Source: JBEKTY01 sp049515555
GTDB lineage: Bacteria > Planctomycetota > Planctomycetia > Pirellulales > Thermoguttaceae
Assembly: GCA_049515555.1 (NCBI GenBank)
Contig: JBEKTY010000015.1
Location: 1 to 64,000, forward strand
Direction of reading: 5' to 3'
Length of the DNA: 64,000 bases
The notes below the pieces were generated by a model that was not told the origin of the DNA, made no database searches, and saw only the letters and a list, made by a program, of their open reading frames with translations. The stretch's first letter is position 1. The number at the start of each line of letters is the position of its first letter. Shown piece by piece: positions 51,900-61,159 of the stretch. Both the position numbers and the translations under genes were made by a program.

Positions 51900-54104
51900 A
51901 TGCACGACGATAAAGCAACTGCAAACGGAGCGGCCACGAGGACCCTGATCGGCCTGTTGCAGTGTCGCGCCGCGACATTCGCTGACAAGCGGGCCTTCGC
52001 TTTCGTTTCCGGTCAGGGCGAAGAGGTGGCGCTGACGTACGGCGCCTTGGACGAGCGGGCCAGGGCCATCGGCGGCTATCTACAGGGGCAGGCCCCGGCC
52101 GGCTCGCGGGCCCTGCTCCTGTATCCCCCGGGACTGGACTTCATCACGGCGTTTTTCGGTTGCCTGTACGCGGGAATCGTCGCGGTGCCGGTGGCCCCGC
52201 CGGGCCGCAAGCACTTCGCCTGGTCGGCCGAGCCGATTTTCGAAGCGGCCAAGCCGTCGCTGGTATTGAGTACCGCGCGGCACTGTGCCGAGGCCGCCCA
52301 GACCTATGCCCCCCAGACGCTCCTGGACCGGGCGTGGATCGCCACCGACACTATTGCCGACGACTGCCGGCACGCCTGGCGGGATTTGCAGCTCGACGGC
52401 CGGCAGACGGCCTTCCTGCAATACACGTCCGGCTCGACGTCGGCCCCTAAAGGCGTGATGCTCAGCCACGAGAACCTGCTGCACAACGCCGCGCTGATCG
52501 AGCCCGCCTTCGGCAATACGCCGCAGAGCAGCGCGGTGTTCTGGTTGCCGCTGTATCACGACATGGGGTTGATCGGCGGCGTGATTCAGCCTTTGTATTG
52601 CGGCGGCTCGTGCACGCTGTTGGCGCCGGCCGATTTTCTGCAGCGGCCCGGCTTGTGGCTGGAGACGATCTCGCGGATCCGGGCCACGGTGAGCGGCGGT
52701 CCCGATTTCGCCTTTGATCTGTGTGCGCGGAAGATCCGCCCCGAGGATCGCGCGGGGCTGGACTTGAGCAGTTGGCAGATCGCCTTCGTGGGGGCCGAGC
52801 GGGTACGGGCCCAGACGCTGGAGCGGTTCGCCGCGGCCTTTGCCCCCTGCGGCTTCCGCAAGACGGCTTTTTTCCCCTGCTACGGCCTGGCCGAGGCGAC
52901 GCTGATGGTCTCCGGCGGTCCGCGCCAGACGGGGCCGATGGTCGTCCACGTGGACGGCGGCGCGTTGGGCCGAAACCAGGTCGCGGAGGTCGCGCCGGAA
53001 ACGGCCGGCGCGCGGAGCCTGGTGGGCTGCGGCCAGAACCTGCCCGGCCAACGCCTGGCGATCGTCGATCCCCAGACCGCCTGCCCGTGCGCGGAGGGCG
53101 CGGTGGGCGAGATCTGGGTGCAGGGCCCCAGCGTGGCCGGCGGCTATTACGATCAGCCGGAAGCCACGCGGCGGGCCTTCGCGGCCCGGTTGGCCCCCGG
53201 CGGCCAAGGGCCCTTCCTCCGCACCGGCGATTTCGGCTTCCTCCGCAGCGGCCAGTTGTTCGTCACCGGCCGGCTGAAGGACCTGATCATCATCCGTGGC
53301 CGGAACTTCTATCCCGAGGACATCGAACATTCCGCCGAACGCGCCTACGAGGGGCTCCGCGCCGGCCACTGCGCGGCCTTCTCCGTCGAGCAGCACAATC
53401 GAGAGTGGCTGGTCATCATTCAGGAGATCGAGCCCCGGCACCGCCGTCTGGACGCCGAGCGGGCGCTGCGCGCCATTCGCTACACGGTTGCTGCGCGCCA
53501 TGATCTGGAGGTCTATGCCATCGTCCTGGTCAACGCGGGGACGATCCCCAAGACCTCCAGCGGCAAGACGCGGCGCTCGGAGTGCCGCCGGCGCTACATG
53601 GACGGGCAGTTGGCGATCCTCGCGGAGTGGACGGCCGAGCTGCGCGACATCGACGAAGACGACGCCGGCGGACACCTGGCGCCCCGCGGCGACGCGCCCC
53701 GCGCGGCCGAGATCGAGGCCTGGCTGATCGAGCGGATTGCCACGCGCATGCGGCTCCCGCGGGAACAGGTCCACGCCGACACGCCCTTCCTGGAGTTCGG
53801 CATGAGCTCGCTCAGCGCGGTGGAGATCGCCGCGGACCTGGAACGCTGGCTGAACCGGCCGCTGTCGCCCACGGCGATTTACAACTATCCCACGATCTCG
53901 GCCCTGGCCGGGTGGCTGGCCGGCGCGGGGGAGGACGTTTCGCCGGCCTTCGAGAGCCCCGCCGCGGCGTGGTCTGCCGCGGAAGTCGATCCGCAGCGCT
54001 TGCACGAAGAAGTCCGGCGGATGTCGGATGAGCAGGTGGAAGCGTTCATAACGAAGGAGATGGCGAAGCTCCGGTCGGAGACGGTCCATCACCGGCGGCC
54101 GTAG
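51900..54104 (+). CDS. fatty-acyl-AMP ligase with C-terminal acyl carrier protein
   Basis: A 734-residue loading protein. The adenylating domain (about 1-580) has the P-loop-like LQYTSGSTSAPKGVMLSH, the A5 motif YGLAEATLM, LRTGDFGF...GRLKDLIIIRGRNFYPEDIE and the C-terminal Lys in PKTSSGKTRR, as in FAALs of mycobacteria and cyanobacteria. It activates a fatty acid as acyl-AMP. An ACP follows (about 600-680; GMSSL with phosphopantetheine Ser637), so the acyl group can be loaded in cis. The C-terminal tail (MSDEQVEAFITKEMAKL) resembles the end of PKS1 and may dock to its N-terminus. ATG 51900 is preceded in frame by a GTG. Confidence 0.9.
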   Translation: MHDDKATANGAATRTLIGLLQCRAATFADKRAFAFVSGQGEEVALTYGALDERARAIGGYLQGQAPAGSRALLLYPPGLDFITAFFGCLYAGIVAVPVAPPGRKHFAWSAEPIFEAAKPSLVLSTARHCAEAAQTYAPQTLLDRAWIATDTIADDCRHAWRDLQLDGRQTAFLQYTSGSTSAPKGVMLSHENLLHNAALIEPAFGNTPQSSAVFWLPLYHDMGLIGGVIQPLYCGGSCTLLAPADFLQRPGLWLETISRIRATVSGGPDFAFDLCARKIRPEDRAGLDLSSWQIAFVGAERVRAQTLERFAAAFAPCGFRKTAFFPCYGLAEATLMVSGGPRQTGPMVVHVDGGALGRNQVAEVAPETAGARSLVGCGQNLPGQRLAIVDPQTACPCAEGAVGEIWVQGPSVAGGYYDQPEATRRAFAARLAPGGQGPFLRTGDFGFLRSGQLFVTGRLKDLIIIRGRNFYPEDIEHSAERAYEGLRAGHCAAFSVEQHNREWLVIIQEIEPRHRRLDAERALRAIRYTVAARHDLEVYAIVLVNAGTIPKTSSGKTRRSECRRRYMDGQLAILAEWTAELRDIDEDDAGGHLAPRGDAPRAAEIEAWLIERIATRMRLPREQVHADTPFLEFGMSSLSAVEIAADLERWLNRPLSPTAIYNYPTISALAGWLAGAGEDVSPAFESPAAAWSAAEVDPQRLHEEVRRMSDEQVEAFITKEMAKLRSETVHHRRP

Positions 54105-54546
54105 CGGCGGGGGCCCAGGCCCCGCCCGTCGAGCGCGTGCCTTTCCAGTGCGCGGCGAGAACCGGGGAATTCGGGACAGCGCGGGGCCGCACGCCGAAAT
54201 TCGCGGCCTTTTGGGGGCCCTGAAACTCGGCCGGAGCCTCGCCCTTCCGTGCATTGGTGACGTAGAATTGCACGGCGGCAGGGTGGGCCCTGAGCCCCGT
54301 CCAGGATTGAGACGCCGGAAGGGGGCCATTGTCGGGGTTACACCGCACGGAGGAGGGGTGTTAGCCGGGATTATTCACCGAGGCTTGTAGTGACCCGATT
54401 TATCGGGTCTAGAGAGTGTGAACAAGTCAAGGACCGCATGAATGCGGTCACTACGAACGACTGGTGAGTAATCCGGGTTAGGTGGGGATTGGCGAGACGG
54501 TTCAGGAATCCGTCTTCTGCCGAATGTGGCTCTTGCGAGGTTGGGC
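54105..54546. other. intergenic region upstream of PKS1
   Basis: The 442 bp between the FAAL and PKS1 genes contain no supported gene. The third cruciform MITE (54365-54477) ends about 70 bp before the PKS1 start. Confidence 0.6.
54365..54477. mobile_element. cruciform MITE-like element, copy 3 (complete)
   Basis: Terminal inverted repeats CCGGGATTATTCACC and GGTGAGTAATCCGGG (13 of 15 match) enclose GTAGTGACC/GGTCACTAC and two perfect 8-bp-arm hairpins. TTAG flanks both ends, fitting a TA-type target duplication. Confidence 0.8.
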
Positions 54547-57500
54547 ATGGCTAGCGAGCAACTCACTCCGTTGCAAAACGCGGTTCTTCTCGTCATGCAA
54601 ACGCAGGCCAAACTGGCGGCTTTCGAGCGCGCGCAGACGGAACCCGTCGCCGTGGTGGGCATGGGCTGCCGCTTTCCCGGCGGCGGCAATCCGGCCGCTT
54701 TCTGGAACCTGCTCCGCAGCGGTGCGGAGGCGGTCCGCGAGGTCCCGCCCGACCGTTGGAACATCGACGACTACTACGACCCCGACCCATCCGCCGCTGG
54801 GAAGATGAACACCCGCTGGGGAGGGTTCCTGGACGGCGTCCACGAGTTCGACGCCGACTTCTTCGGCATCTCGCCGCGCGAAGCGGTGCGCGTCGACCCG
54901 CAGCACCGCCTGCTGTTGGAAGTGGCCTGGGAGGCCTTGGAAGACGCCGGCTTGCCGGCCGGCAGCGTGGCCCGCACCCGCGCCGGGGTGTACATCGGCG
55001 TCATCGGCAACGACTACGCGCTTTTGCAATCGCGCGACGTCGACGACCTCGACATATTCTCGGGGACCGGCAGCAGCCACGCCATCCTGGCCAACCGTTT
55101 GTCCTATGTGCTGGACCTCAACGGACCGAGCATCACCCTGGACACCGCCTGTTCTTCGTCGCTGGTCACCGTGCACCTGGCCTGCCAAAGCCTGCGCCGC
55201 CGCGAGACCGACCTGGCCTTGGCCGGCGGCGTGAACCTGATTCTCAGCCCGGAGATGACGATCACCCTGACCAAGGCGTACATGATGGCGCCGGACGGGC
55301 GGTGCAAGACGTTCGACGCGGCAGCCAACGGTTACGTCCGCGGCGAAGGCTGCGGCCTGGTGGTGCTCAAGCGGCTGAGCGACGCCTTGAGTGCCGGCAA
55401 CCGCATCCTGGCGGTCATTCGCGGCAGCGCCGTGAATCATGACGGGCGGAGCAACGGGCTGTCGGCGCCCAACGGTCCGGCGCAGGAGGCGGTGATCCGC
55501 GCCGCGCTGGCCGACGCCCGCCTCACGCCGCAGCAGATCAACTACATCGAAGCCCACGGCACGGGCACGCGGCTGGGCGACCCGATCGAGATCGAGGCCC
55601 TGCGCACGGTGCTCTGCGGCGGCCGGCCGGCCGATCAGCCCTTGCTCTTGGGTTCCGTCAAGACCAACGTCGGGCACCTGGAGAGCGCCGCCGGCATCGC
55701 CGGGCTCATCAAGATCATTCTCATGCTGCGGCACGGCGAGATCCCCCCGCATCTGAACCTGCGCACGCTCAACCCGCTGTTGAAGCTCGATCAATCGCCC
55801 ATGCAGATCCCCACGGCGCTTCGCCCCTGGGACCCCGGGGCGGAACCGCGGCGGGCGGGCGTCAGCTCCTTCGGCTTCGGCGGCACCAACAGCCACATCA
55901 TCCTGGAAGAGCCGCCCGCCGCGCGGCCGCGGACCCCCGCCGCCGACCGGCCGCGGCACTTGCTGACCATCGCGGCGCGCTCGCCGCAGGCGCTCGTCGA
56001 GCTGGCCGGGCGATATGCCGATTTCACCGCCGCCAATGCGGGGGTTTCGCTGGCCGACCTGGCCTACACGGCCAACCACGGGCGCACGCCCTTCGCCCAT
56101 CGCACGGCCGTAGTCGCCGCCTCGCTGCAAGAGGCCCGCGATCGCTTGCGGGCCTTCTGCGCCGACCCGGCCGGCAGCGGCGCGCCGCAGGGCGAGGCCG
56201 CCAACGGCGCGCCGCGCGTGGGCTTCCTGTTCACCGGCCAAGGCGCCCAGTATGCCGGCATGGGAAACGCACTGTACCACAGCCAGCCGACGTTCCGCGC
56301 GGCGATCGATCGTTGCGCGGAGGCCTTGCAGTCGGAATTGGACCGCCCGCTGCTGGCGCTGTTCGATCCGCTCGCCGGCACGCTTCTGGACCAGACCGGA
56401 TACACGCAGCCGGCCATGTTCGCCTTTCAATACGCGCTGGCCATGCTGTGGCAGAGTTGGGGCGTGCGGCCCAGCGCGGTTATGGGCCATAGTGTGGGTG
56501 AATTCGCGGCGGCCTGCATCGCCGGCGTGTTCTCGCTGGAGGACGGTTTGCGGCTGATTGCCCAACGGGCGCGGCTCATGCAGTCGCTGCCGGCAGGCGG
56601 GTTGATGGCCGCGGTGCTCGCGCCCGAGCCGCTCCTCAGCCCCATCCTGGCCGACTACCAGGGACGCATCACCGTAGCCGCCTTGAACGGCCCCGACAAT
56701 ACGGTCATCTCGGGCGACGAGCCGGCGGTCCGCGAGGCGCTGGCCCGGTTCGACGCCCAGGGGCTGAAGAGCAAGACGCTGGTCACTTCGCACGCCTTCC
56801 ATTCGCACCGCATGGAGCCGATCCTCGAGCGGCTGCGGCAGGCCGCCGCGCCGATCACCGTCGGCCCGCCGCAAGTGCCGATCATTGCCAACCTGACGGG
56901 GCGGGCGGCCGACAAGCACACCTACGCCGATCCGGCCTACTGGAGCCGCCATGCCCGTTCGGCGGTGCGTTTCGCCGAGGGCATGCAGGCCCTGGCCGCC
57001 GGCTGCGAGATCCTCCTGGAGATCGGTCCCAGCCCGGTCCTGATCGGCATGGGTCGGCGCTGCCTGCCGGACATCGAGCGGGTGTGGCTGCCTTCGCTAC
57101 GGCCGGGGCGCGACGATTGGCAGACGCTCTTGGAGAGCCTCGCCCAGTTGTACGTACGCGGGGTGAAGATCGACTGGGCCGGATTCGACCGCGGCTACGA
57201 TCGCCGCCTGGTGGAGCTTCCCACCTATCCCTTCCAGCGGAAGACGTTCCGCTCGGGGCCGATGCCCGGCGCCTGGCACACGTCTGTCGCTTCCCAGCGC
57301 GACGGCGCCCCGGTCCATCCGTTGCTGGGCCGCCGGTTGCTGGCTGCGGTGAGCGAGCGGGTGTTCGAGTCGCAGATTGCGGCCCAGCGGCCGGCCCTGC
57401 TGGCCGATCACAAGATCCAGGGCGCGGTGGTCATGCCCGGCGCGGCCTACTTGGAAATGGCCCTGGCCGCGTCGGCGGCCGTGTTCGGCCAGCCGTGTTG

Positions 57501-60500
57501 CGTGTGCGGCATGTCGCTCCGCGAGCCGTTGTTGTTGGACAAGGCGGCCAAGACCGTGCAGACCATCCTGTCGCCCGAGGGGCCGCAAACGGCCCAATTC
57601 CGCGTCGTCAGCCTCAAGGAAACAGACGACGGCGAGCCGGTCTTCGTCACCCATGCGGCAGGCCGCGTCGAGGCGCCGGCCGCCCCCGGCGATCCCGTCG
57701 ACATGGAGGCTCAGCGGGCACGCTTTACGGGCGAGCCCCGCGACGACGCCTGGCGGGTCGAAGCCCTGCGCAAGTCGGGCCTGGAGCCCGGGCCCACCTT
57801 CTCCTGGACCCCCCTGCACTGGGTCCAGCAGCATGACGCCCTGGCCGAGGTCCGCGAGCCGCAACCCGCCGATCGGGCGGAAGAATACTTCGCCCACCCG
57901 GGCTTGCTCGACGCCGCGTTCCAGTTGCTGGGCGCCGCGCTGCCCGGCGCCGGTACGGGGATCGATGCCTACGTGCCGATGAGCGTCGATCGGCTGCAAT
58001 GGTTCGATCGCCCACAAGGCCCCAGCCGTTATCTCGTCTCGCTCACGTCGCTGGAGGGCAACTCGGCGGTGGGCGACGCGCGGTTGGTGGACCTGACGGG
58101 CCGGGTACTGATGAAGCTCGAAGGCGTGCGGCTGCGGCGCGTCCCGCGCGATTGGCTGGCGCGGCTGATTGCCGGGCCGCTGCCCGACTGGTGCTACACC
58201 TTGAACTGGGTGCCCCAACCCGTGGCGCCGTCGGCCGAGCCGGCGCCGCCGGAGGCCGGCCGCTGGTTGATCTTCGACTCGCGCGATGGCGCCGGGGCGG
58301 CCTTGGCCCAACGCCTCCAGCAGGAAGGCCGGCCCTCGACGCTTGTCCCGTGCGACGTGGATCCGGCCGCGCGCGCCGCCGCCGTTGTAACCGCCGGCGC
58401 CGACGCGGAGAGCAAGCTTCGCGGGATCGTCTACTTGACCGGCTTGGATGCCGACGGCACGCCGGACGCGCTCGATTTCGCTGCGGCGCGGGACTGCGGC
58501 TGGGGCGGCCTGCTGGACGTCGTACACGCGATGGCGCAACTGAAGGGGGCCGATGTGCCGCGGCTGTGGGTGGCAACCCGCGGCGCCCAGGCTGCCGGCG
58601 AGCGCCCCTTGCCGCTGGCCTTGGCGCAGTCGCCCGTTTGGGGCCTGGGGCGCGTCATCGCGGCCGAGTTTCCCGGCATGCTCTCGACGCGCATCGATCT
58701 TGACCCCGAAGATCGGCCCGCCGCGGTCCAGCGGCTGGCGGAAGAAATCGCTTGGAACCAGCGCGAAGACCAGGTCGCCTACCGCGGCGGCCAGCGCCTT
58801 GTGGCGCGGCTGCAGCGGCTGCGGCACGCGGGGGCCGAGGGCCTGGAAGTCCCCCGCGGACAGCCCTACCGCTTGGAGATCACTTCCCGCGGGCAGTTGG
58901 ACAACGTGCTCCTGCGGCCGGTCGTTCGCCAGCAGCCCCGTCCGGGGCAGATCGAGATCCGGGTCCGTGCCACCGGCCTCAATTTTCGCGACGTCCTCAA
59001 CGTGCTGGATCTCTATCCGGGCGATCCGGGCCCGCTGGGCGGCGAGTGCGCCGGCGAGGTCGTGACCGTGGGCGAAGGGGTCCAGGGCTTCAAGCCGGGC
59101 GACAGCGTAGTCGCCCTGGCCCCGGCCAGTTTCGCCAGCCACGTTGTCACGCTGGCCGAGTTCGCCGCCGCGAAGCCGGAACACCTTAGCTGCGCGGAAG
59201 CGGCCACTATTCCCATCTGCTTTGCCACGGTGGAGTTGGCCCTGCGGCGATTGGGCCGCATGCAGCCCGGCGAGCGCGTGCTGATCCATGCCGCCTCAGG
59301 CGGCGTCGGGCTGGCGGCCGTGCAGATCGCCCGGCGGCTGGGCCTGCAAATCTTCGCCACGGCCGGCAGTCCGCGGAAACGCGAATATCTGAAGACCTTG
59401 GGCATCGAGCACGTTTTCGATTCGCGCTCGACCGATTTCGCCGCGCAGATCATGGAAGCCACCGCCGGCCAAGGGATCGATCTGGTGCTCAATTCGCTGA
59501 CCGGCGAAACAATCGCCGCCAGCCTGTCCGTGCTTCGCGCGGGCGGCCGCTTCATGGAACTCGGCAAGACCGATCTCTGGGATCAGGCGCGGGTGGACGA
59601 GTTCCGCCCGGGGGTGACCTTTTATCCCATCGCCCTGGATCGCATGATGGCCGAGGAGCCGGCGGCCGTCGGCCGGTTGATTCGCGACGTGATGGCCCAA
59701 TTCGCCGAGAAGACTTTGACGCCGTTGCCGCTGCGGACGTTCCGCATCCAACAAACGGTGCAGGCGCTGCGGCTCATGGCCCGCGCCGAGCATATCGGCA
59801 AAGTGGTCATTCAGGCCGCTCCGGCGGCCGAGGCGGCCGAACGCGGCCTGGCGTTGCGGGGCGATGCGAGTTACCTGGTCACCGGCGGCCTGGGCGGGCT
59901 GGGCCTGAAACTGGCCCGCTGGCTGGTCGATCGCGGCGCGCGGTGCCTGATCCTGGTGGGACGCTCCGCGCCCTCGGAAGAGGCCTGCCGCCAGATCGCG
60001 GAGCTGCAACAAGGCGGAGCGCGGGTGGTTGTCCGCTCGTGCGACGTCGGCGATCGTGCGGCGGTCGCCGACCTGCTGTCCGGCATTGCCGCCGGGCTGC
60101 CGCCGCTGCGCGGCATCTTCCACCTGGCGGGCATTCTGGACGACGGCGTGCTGCGCGAGCAGACCCGCGAGCGGTTCGATCGCGTTATGGCGCCCAAGGC
60201 CTGCGGCGCGTGGTACCTGCACGAGTTGACCGGCGACGTGCCGCTGGACCTGTTCGTGCTGTTCTCGTCGGCCGCGGCCCTGTTGGGATCGCCGGGCCAA
60301 GGCAACTATGCCGCGGCGAACGCCGTGCTGGATGCCCTGGCCCATCATCGCCGTTGGCAGAAACGGCCGGCCCTGTCGGTGAACTGGGGTTCGTGGGCCG
60401 ACGTGGGAATGGCCGCCAAGCTCAAGCAGAGCGAAGGGCGGCGCTGGTCGGCGGCGGGCGTGGGCTGGATCGATCCGGCCAAGGGTTTGCAGACGCTGGA

Positions 60501-61086
60501 ACAACTCATCGCCGAGGATTACGCCCAGGCCGGCGTGTTGCCCATCGACTGGCCGAAGTTTTTCGAGCGGATCCCCACGGGCAGCGAGCCGGCGTGGCTG
60601 GCCGACGTGGCCCGCGAGGCCCGCAGCGCCGCCCCCGCCGCGGCCCACAGCGGTCCGCCGGTGCTGTTGGAACAACTCCAGGCCGTCACGCCCGGTGAGC
60701 GGCTGGCGCTAGCCGTTACGCAACTGCGGCAGCAGGCGGCGCGGGTGCTGGCGATGAGCGACGCGGAGCTTCCCGATCCGCGGCGCCCGCTTAACGAGCT
60801 GGGTTTCGATTCGCTGACGGGCGTGGAGTTCTGCAATGGCGTAGGCCGGTCGATCGGCCAGCATTTGAACCCCACGCTGTTGTTCGATTATCCCACGCTT
60901 GAAGGTCTGGCCGGCCACGTCGTGCGGACGATTCTGCAACTGGAGTGCCAGGGAGAATCCGCGGACGGCAAGCCCGCGGAGCCCCCCCCCGAGGTCCGCG
61001 AGCAAGTATTGGCCGACGTGGAAGTCATGTCGGAGGACGAGATGGACGCGCTGGTCCGACGGCAGTTGGAGACGCTCCAACCGTGA
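54547..61086 (+). CDS. fully reducing type I polyketide synthase (KS-AT-DH-ER-KR-ACP)
   Basis: A 2179-residue PKS module. KS (about 30-455): Cys202 in DTACSSSL, His337 in EAHGTGT and KTNVGHLESA. AT (about 555-860): GQGAQ, Ser649 in GHSVGE and HAFH (749-752), which points to malonyl-CoA. DH (about 925-1210): His955 in LADHKIQGAVVMPG and LLDAAFQ. ER (about 1450-1760): GLNFRDVLN and HAASGGVGLAAVQIA. KR (about 1775-1960): TGGLGGLGL and Tyr1921 in GQGNYAAAN. ACP: Ser2089 in GFDSL. The N-terminus (LTPLQNAVLLVMQTQAKLAA) and the C-terminal VMSEDEMDALVRRQLETL look like docking tails. It extends an acyl chain by a saturated C2 unit. ATG 54547. Confidence 0.95.
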   Translation: MASEQLTPLQNAVLLVMQTQAKLAAFERAQTEPVAVVGMGCRFPGGGNPAAFWNLLRSGAEAVREVPPDRWNIDDYYDPDPSAAGKMNTRWGGFLDGVHEFDADFFGISPREAVRVDPQHRLLLEVAWEALEDAGLPAGSVARTRAGVYIGVIGNDYALLQSRDVDDLDIFSGTGSSHAILANRLSYVLDLNGPSITLDTACSSSLVTVHLACQSLRRRETDLALAGGVNLILSPEMTITLTKAYMMAPDGRCKTFDAAANGYVRGEGCGLVVLKRLSDALSAGNRILAVIRGSAVNHDGRSNGLSAPNGPAQEAVIRAALADARLTPQQINYIEAHGTGTRLGDPIEIEALRTVLCGGRPADQPLLLGSVKTNVGHLESAAGIAGLIKIILMLRHGEIPPHLNLRTLNPLLKLDQSPMQIPTALRPWDPGAEPRRAGVSSFGFGGTNSHIILEEPPAARPRTPAADRPRHLLTIAARSPQALVELAGRYADFTAANAGVSLADLAYTANHGRTPFAHRTAVVAASLQEARDRLRAFCADPAGSGAPQGEAANGAPRVGFLFTGQGAQYAGMGNALYHSQPTFRAAIDRCAEALQSELDRPLLALFDPLAGTLLDQTGYTQPAMFAFQYALAMLWQSWGVRPSAVMGHSVGEFAAACIAGVFSLEDGLRLIAQRARLMQSLPAGGLMAAVLAPEPLLSPILADYQGRITVAALNGPDNTVISGDEPAVREALARFDAQGLKSKTLVTSHAFHSHRMEPILERLRQAAAPITVGPPQVPIIANLTGRAADKHTYADPAYWSRHARSAVRFAEGMQALAAGCEILLEIGPSPVLIGMGRRCLPDIERVWLPSLRPGRDDWQTLLESLAQLYVRGVKIDWAGFDRGYDRRLVELPTYPFQRKTFRSGPMPGAWHTSVASQRDGAPVHPLLGRRLLAAVSERVFESQIAAQRPALLADHKIQGAVVMPGAAYLEMALAASAAVFGQPCCVCGMSLREPLLLDKAAKTVQTILSPEGPQTAQFRVVSLKETDDGEPVFVTHAAGRVEAPAAPGDPVDMEAQRARFTGEPRDDAWRVEALRKSGLEPGPTFSWTPLHWVQQHDALAEVREPQPADRAEEYFAHPGLLDAAFQLLGAALPGAGTGIDAYVPMSVDRLQWFDRPQGPSRYLVSLTSLEGNSAVGDARLVDLTGRVLMKLEGVRLRRVPRDWLARLIAGPLPDWCYTLNWVPQPVAPSAEPAPPEAGRWLIFDSRDGAGAALAQRLQQEGRPSTLVPCDVDPAARAAAVVTAGADAESKLRGIVYLTGLDADGTPDALDFAAARDCGWGGLLDVVHAMAQLKGADVPRLWVATRGAQAAGERPLPLALAQSPVWGLGRVIAAEFPGMLSTRIDLDPEDRPAAVQRLAEEIAWNQREDQVAYRGGQRLVARLQRLRHAGAEGLEVPRGQPYRLEITSRGQLDNVLLRPVVRQQPRPGQIEIRVRATGLNFRDVLNVLDLYPGDPGPLGGECAGEVVTVGEGVQGFKPGDSVVALAPASFASHVVTLAEFAAAKPEHLSCAEAATIPICFATVELALRRLGRMQPGERVLIHAASGGVGLAAVQIARRLGLQIFATAGSPRKREYLKTLGIEHVFDSRSTDFAAQIMEATAGQGIDLVLNSLTGETIAASLSVLRAGGRFMELGKTDLWDQARVDEFRPGVTFYPIALDRMMAEEPAAVGRLIRDVMAQFAEKTLTPLPLRTFRIQQTVQALRLMARAEHIGKVVIQAAPAAEAAERGLALRGDASYLVTGGLGGLGLKLARWLVDRGARCLILVGRSAPSEEACRQIAELQQGGARVVVRSCDVGDRAAVADLLSGIAAGLPPLRGIFHLAGILDDGVLREQTRERFDRVMAPKACGAWYLHELTGDVPLDLFVLFSSAAALLGSPGQGNYAAANAVLDALAHHRRWQKRPALSVNWGSWADVGMAAKLKQSEGRRWSAAGVGWIDPAKGLQTLEQLIAEDYAQAGVLPIDWPKFFERIPTGSEPAWLADVAREARSAAPAAAHSGPPVLLEQLQAVTPGERLALAVTQLRQQAARVLAMSDAELPDPRRPLNELGFDSLTGVEFCNGVGRSIGQHLNPTLLFDYPTLEGLAGHVVRTILQLECQGESADGKPAEPPPEVREQVLADVEVMSEDEMDALVRRQLETLQP

Positions 61087-61159
61087 AATGGGCCGCCCGG
61101 CCCCGGGGCTTCCGCCGCGCGGCGCGGCGCTTGACGGCTCAACGTGGAGATCGCGCGAG

